9,525 nt of DNA from contig DATCSE010000261.1 of assembly GCA_036568605.1 (NCBI GenBank), forward strand, positions 1-9,525. The letters are read 5' to 3'. The notes under the pieces are model-generated. The model was given only the letters and a program-made list of their open reading frames with translations. It ran no database searches and had not been told where the DNA came from. The position numbers were made by a program, and so were the translations under genes. Source of the DNA: DATCSE01 sp036568605 (GTDB lineage: Bacteria > Pseudomonadota > Gammaproteobacteria > Burkholderiales > Burkholderiaceae_C). Positions 6,328-9,525 of this stretch are shown here, piece after piece (position 1 is the first letter of the stretch; every line of letters begins with the position of its first letter).

Positions 6328-8273
6328 ACAACGAAACGCTCTACTCGCAACTCGCCTGGCTGCCGGCGCCGCCCGACGACTTCTCCGCGCAGTGCCGCCA
6401 GCTCGCCGACAGCGCCGAGGAGCTCGGCAAGCGCACGCAGCGCCTTGCGAACCATGCGCTGGACGAGAACCAGCTGAACCGCCTCGCGAAGGCGATCCAG
6501 CGGGCCCGCGATGCCGGCCACGGCTTCGCGCCGCTGACGCCGTTCCGCCTCGGGCTGATCAGCAACGCGACCTCGCACTTCCTCGTGCCGGTGCTGGTGG
6601 CCAGCGCGGCGCGCCATGGCATCGCGCTCGAATGCGTCGAGGCCGAATACGACCAGGTGATGCAGGCCGCGCTCGCGCCGGATTCCAGCATCAACCAGGC
6701 GCAATGCGATGCGGTGCTGGTCGCGGTCGACCACCGCGGGCTGCCGCTGAACGTCGCGCCCGGCGATGCGCAGGCCGCGCAGCAGACGGTCGACGCCGCG
6801 CTCGCGCACCTCGAGACGATACGCAGCGGCCTGCGCAGCCATGGCAAGGCGGTCTGCATCCTGCAGACGATCGCGCGGCCGGTCGAGTCGTCGTTCGGCA
6901 GCTTCGATGCGGTGCTGCCCGGCACGCCGCGCCAGCTGATCGATGCGGTCAACCGCGGCCTCGCGCAAAACGTCGCCGGCACCGAGGACCTGCTGCTCGA
7001 CGTCGCGCACATCGCGGAGACCGTCGGCCTCGCGGCCTGGCACGACCCGACGCTGTGGAACATGGCCAAGCTGCCGTTCGCGAGCGCGTTCCTGCCGCTG
7101 TACGCCGACCATGTGTGCCGCCTGATCGCCGCACTGCGCGGCAAGAGCCGCAAGTGCCTGATCCTGGATCTGGACAACACGGTCTGGGGCGGCGTGGTCG
7201 GCGACGACGGGCTCGAGGGCATCGTGATCGGCCAGGGCGATGCGACCGGCGAGGCGCACCTGCACGTGCAGCGCAACGCGCTCGCGCTGCGCGAGCGCGG
7301 CATCGTGCTCGCGGTCTCGTCGAAGAACACCGACGAGGTCGCGCGCAAGCCGTTCCGCGAGCACCCCGAGATGCTGCTGCGCGAGGACCACATCGCGGTG
7401 TTCCAGGCCAACTGGAACGACAAGGCGACCAACATCAAGGCGATCGCGGAAGAACTCTCGCTGGGCCTCGATGCGATGGTCTTCCTCGACGACAACCCGG
7501 TCGAGCGCGGCCTGGTGCGGCAGATGCTGCCGCAGGTCGCGGTGCCCGAGCTGCCGGCCGATCCGGCGCTGTACGTGCGCACGCTGATGGCGGCGGGCTA
7601 TTTCGAGGCCGTCGCGTACTCGGGCGAGGACCGCCAGCGTGCCGACATGTACCAGGACAACGCGCGCCGCGTCGCGCTGCAGAAGCAGGCCGGCGACGTC
7701 GATGCGTACCTCGCGTCGCTGAACATGCAGATGACCCTGCAGCCGTTCGACGACACCGGCCGCGCGCGCATCGCGCAGCTGATCAACAAGTCCAACCAGT
7801 TCAACCTGACGACGCGGCGCTACACCGAGGCCGAGGTCGCGGCCGCGCAGCACGATCCGCAGGCGTACACGCTGCAGGTGCGGCTGGCCGACAGCTTCGG
7901 CGACAACGGCATGATCAGCGTGATCATCTGCCGCCGCGACGGCGAGCACGCGGACGACTGGGACATCGACACCTGGCTGATGAGCTGCCGCGTGCTGGGC
8001 CGCAAGGTCGAGCTCGCGGTGCTGCAGGAGCTGGTCACGCAGGCGGCCGCGCGGGGCGTGCGGCGTCTGATCGGCCGCTACCTGCCGACCGAGAAGAACA
8101 AGCTGGTCGAGGACCACTACGCGAAGCTCGGCTTCACGCAGATCGGCACGCTGCCCGGCGGCGGCACGCGCTGGGCGCTGGAGGTGGACGATGTCGCGAT
8201 GCAGGCGTTGCCGATCGCGATCCAGCGCATCGGCTTCGCGCCGCTCGAAGCGGCCGCCGCGGCCGAGGCTTGA
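6324..8273 (+). CDS. FkbH-like HAD-IIIC protein (glyceryl-ACP loading type)
   Basis: A 649-residue FkbH-like protein. Characterised relatives take D-1,3-bisphosphoglycerate, remove phosphate and load the glyceryl group onto an ACP, as for methoxymalonyl-ACP and tetronate antibiotics. Three regions are visible. Residues 1-275 are an N-terminal domain with ISNATSHFL, which looks like the SGNH-type N-terminal domain of many FkbH relatives, and WHDPTLWNMAKLPF. The HAD core has KCLILDLDNTVWGG with Asp282 and Asp284, VSSKN with Lys334, and VFLDDNP with Asp389/Asp390. The C-terminal part is GNAT-like, with WLMSCRVLGRKVE (Cys555) and a YLPTEKNKLVEDHYAKLGF ending. The MSCR motif is strongly conserved in the family and its Cys is a candidate acyl acceptor. 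It starts inside the reductase stop (ATGA) with AGGAGG upstream and is the last gene of the operon. Family is certain; that it makes glyceryl-ACP here is inferred. Confidence 0.9.
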   Translation: MNNETLYSQLAWLPAPPDDFSAQCRQLADSAEELGKRTQRLANHALDENQLNRLAKAIQRARDAGHGFAPLTPFRLGLISNATSHFLVPVLVASAARHGIALECVEAEYDQVMQAALAPDSSINQAQCDAVLVAVDHRGLPLNVAPGDAQAAQQTVDAALAHLETIRSGLRSHGKAVCILQTIARPVESSFGSFDAVLPGTPRQLIDAVNRGLAQNVAGTEDLLLDVAHIAETVGLAAWHDPTLWNMAKLPFASAFLPLYADHVCRLIAALRGKSRKCLILDLDNTVWGGVVGDDGLEGIVIGQGDATGEAHLHVQRNALALRERGIVLAVSSKNTDEVARKPFREHPEMLLREDHIAVFQANWNDKATNIKAIAEELSLGLDAMVFLDDNPVERGLVRQMLPQVAVPELPADPALYVRTLMAAGYFEAVAYSGEDRQRADMYQDNARRVALQKQAGDVDAYLASLNMQMTLQPFDDTGRARIAQLINKSNQFNLTTRRYTEAEVAAAQHDPQAYTLQVRLADSFGDNGMISVIICRRDGEHADDWDIDTWLMSCRVLGRKVELAVLQELVTQAAARGVRRLIGRYLPTEKNKLVEDHYAKLGFTQIGTLPGGGTRWALEVDDVAMQALPIAIQRIGFAPLEAAAAAEA

Positions 8274-8274
8274 T

Positions 8275-8290
8275 GCACCCGGAGCGGTGC
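8275..8290. terminator. Weak hairpin between convergent genes
   Basis: GCACC at 8275-8279 pairs with GGTGC at 8286-8290 around a 6-base loop, within the 21-bp space between the two converging stop codons. No T-run follows on either strand, so it is at most a poor intrinsic terminator; a Rho-dependent end is equally possible. Confidence 0.25.
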
Positions 8291-8294
8291 CGGT

Positions 8295-9350
8295 TCAAGT
8301 CGTCGCCAAGTGGCGGCGCCGGTGCAGCGCGTCGTCGAGCAGCGCGACGGCCCAGGCCGCCGCGAACGCGATCGCAGCCTGGACGATGATCACGGCCCAG
8401 TTCGGCGCCGGCAGCTTGGGCGCGAGCCGCGAGAGCGCGTAGAACACCGGCAGGTGCACGAGGTACAGCGGGTACGACACCCAGCCGAGAAAGCCGCAGG
8501 CCGCGGCCAGCCGCGGTGCGGGCCGCGCCGCGGCGTTGCTCCAGACGATCAGCGGGCCGAGCGCGAGCACGCCGGCGAGCGAGACGAACGGCGAGTCCGG
8601 CAGCATGAAAACGATCAGCATCAGCGCGACGCTGATCACGCCCAGGTGGCCGCGCGCCGCGAAGGTGCGGTCACCCGGTTCCCGCTGCGATCGATACAGC
8701 GCCATGCCGGCCGCGAAGGCAAAGGCCAGCCGCGGAAGGCCTCCGGCGAACGTGTGCGTGTTCCAGCCCGCGTTCAGTCCGGTGACCGCATGGGCAAGCC
8801 ACAGGTAGGCGAGCGCGCTGAGCCCGATCACCCAGCGCAGGCGTCGCACGCCCAGCGCGACCAGCACGAAAAATCCCACGTTGACGGCCAGCTCGAAGAA
8901 CATCGACCACGACGGGCCGTTGAACGGAAAGAGCAGCCCGGTCGCGTGGCCGGTTCCTTGTGCCAGCACCATGTCGTTCGGGTACGGCAGCACCAGCAGC
9001 CCGAGCGCCAGCGCTTTCGCAAAGCCGGCGGCGCCGCCGTGCGGATGGGCGTCGACCGCGAGGAACATCGCCGCACCGAACAGCAGCCCGAACAGGTAGA
9101 CCGGGTAGAGCCGCACCAGGCGCCGGCGCATGAACTCGACGAACGGCATGCCGGCTTCGATCTCGTGCTGGTAGCGATGCGAGATCACGAAGCCCGACAG
9201 ACAGACGAACACGTCCACCGCAAGCCATGCGCGGGGCAGCCACGGCGTGCCGCTGAACTCGCTGTAGTGGTAGAGCATGACGGCGATCGCGGCCACCCCT
9301 CGAACACCGTCCAGCGCAACGAAGCGCCTGCTTCGTGAGGATGCGGGCAT
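8295..9350 (-). CDS. Acyltransferase-3 family membrane protein (OafA-like)
   Basis: A 351-residue integral membrane acyltransferase of the Acyl_transf_3 family, whose members usually O-acetylate O-antigen, exopolysaccharide or other glycans. The N-terminus reads FVALDGVRGVAAIAVMLYHY, with the conserved His28 in the first membrane helix, followed by VDVFVCLSGFVIS (45-57) and the RRRLVRLYPVY motif (75-85). GPSWSMFFEL at about 145-154 and WVSYPLYLVHLPV at 290-302 are also family hallmarks. About ten hydrophobic helices fill the usual length, and there is no C-terminal SGNH extension as seen in OafA itself. The ATG at 9350 is the only good in-frame start; the ribosome binding site is poor, suggesting coupling to the upstream gene, whose stop is 27 bp away. 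It faces the FkbH-like gene with 21 bp between stops. Its product could acylate the same glycan as the MBOAT system. Family is firm; acceptor is unknown. Confidence 0.92.
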   Translation of the reverse strand: MPASSRSRRFVALDGVRGVAAIAVMLYHYSEFSGTPWLPRAWLAVDVFVCLSGFVISHRYQHEIEAGMPFVEFMRRRLVRLYPVYLFGLLFGAAMFLAVDAHPHGGAAGFAKALALGLLVLPYPNDMVLAQGTGHATGLLFPFNGPSWSMFFELAVNVGFFVLVALGVRRLRWVIGLSALAYLWLAHAVTGLNAGWNTHTFAGGLPRLAFAFAAGMALYRSQREPGDRTFAARGHLGVISVALMLIVFMLPDSPFVSLAGVLALGPLIVWSNAAARPAPRLAAACGFLGWVSYPLYLVHLPVFYALSRLAPKLPAPNWAVIIVQAAIAFAAAWAVALLDDALHRRRHLATT

Positions 9351-9377
9351 GAGCCATTGTTGGGCCGACCGCCGCGA

Positions 9378-9525
9378 TCACATCGACAGGCGCGTCAGCA
9401 GCTGCAACCAGATGATTTCGACGCGCCGGCGCACCGAGCCGGCGGTGGCCTGCGTCGAGAAGTCCTCGGTCTTGATCTGGCCGTCGACCCGCACCCGGTT
9501 GGCGCGGATCGGCGTGGTGCGCACC
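9378..9525 (-). CDS. C-terminal end of an unidentified protein
   Basis: A reading frame enters from the right edge of the window and ends at TGA at 9378-9380, leaving 48 residues. Visible pieces are TTPIRANRVRVDGQIKTEDF and, near the end, SVRRRVEIIWLQLLTRLSM. The G/C bias at third positions fits a real gene, and its stop lies 27 bp before the acyltransferase-3 start on the same strand, so the two are probably cotranscribed. The tail is mixed basic and hydrophobic. I do not recognise the family; not enough is present for a functional call. Confidence 0.55.
   Translation of the reverse strand, partial: VRTTPIRANRVRVDGQIKTEDFSTQATAGSVRRRVEIIWLQLLTRLSM

Noticed and set aside
6201..8117. Long - strand open frame of 638 codons opposite the FkbH-like gene
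   Set aside because: Low-complexity Arg/Gln/His/Val-rich translation, with no motif; it is a shadow of the FkbH-like coding strand.
8310..9338. + strand open frame of 342 codons opposite the acyltransferase-3 gene
   Set aside because: Highly charged, without domains; the - strand product has all acyltransferase-3 motifs and membrane helices.

Overview
The window is very G+C-rich, with a strong G/C preference at third codon positions, GTG as well as ATG starts, and tightly packed overlapping genes. This fits a high-GC proteobacterium, most likely a betaproteobacterium of the Burkholderiales; a xanthomonad-type gammaproteobacterium is the main alternative. The assignment rests on composition and gene families only. 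No tRNA, rRNA, CRISPR array, insertion sequence or phage gene was seen.

Layout. Positions 1-1308 hold the 3' part of a polysaccharide flippase of the Wzx/PST type. After a 129-bp gap with two small inverted repeats comes a run of seven + strand genes. These are an exported SGNH/GDSL esterase (1438-2214), an MBOAT membrane O-acyltransferase of the AlgI type (2234-3715), a membrane-anchored SGNH-like protein that probably partners it (3720-4862), an acyl carrier protein (4918-5172), a MaoC-type hot-dog dehydratase (5169-5621), a short-chain dehydrogenase/reductase (5611-6327) and an FkbH-like HAD protein (6324-8273). The last four form one block with overlapping stop and start codons. On the - strand, converging on the FkbH-like gene with only 21 bp between stops, lie an acyltransferase-3 (OafA-type) membrane protein (8295-9350) and, upstream of it, the C-terminal end of an unidentified protein (9378-9525).

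How the genes may work together. The set looks like the acyl-decoration part of an exopolysaccharide, capsule or O-antigen locus. Known FkbH enzymes dephosphorylate 1,3-bisphosphoglycerate and load the glyceryl group onto an ACP. Here an ACP, a 3-hydroxyacyl dehydratase and a ketoreductase are co-encoded, with no ketosynthase and no acyl-activating ligase. The simplest inferred route is glyceryl-ACP, dehydration to enolpyruvoyl/pyruvoyl-ACP, then reduction to lactoyl-ACP; the acyl group would then be handed by the MBOAT protein and its SGNH partner to a glycan outside the inner membrane. The flippase would move the glycan repeat unit, and the exported SGNH esterase could trim or edit the acyl groups. 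The acyltransferase-3 protein offers a second, separate acylation. The enzyme families are well supported; the lactoyl product and the link to polysaccharide are inferences.
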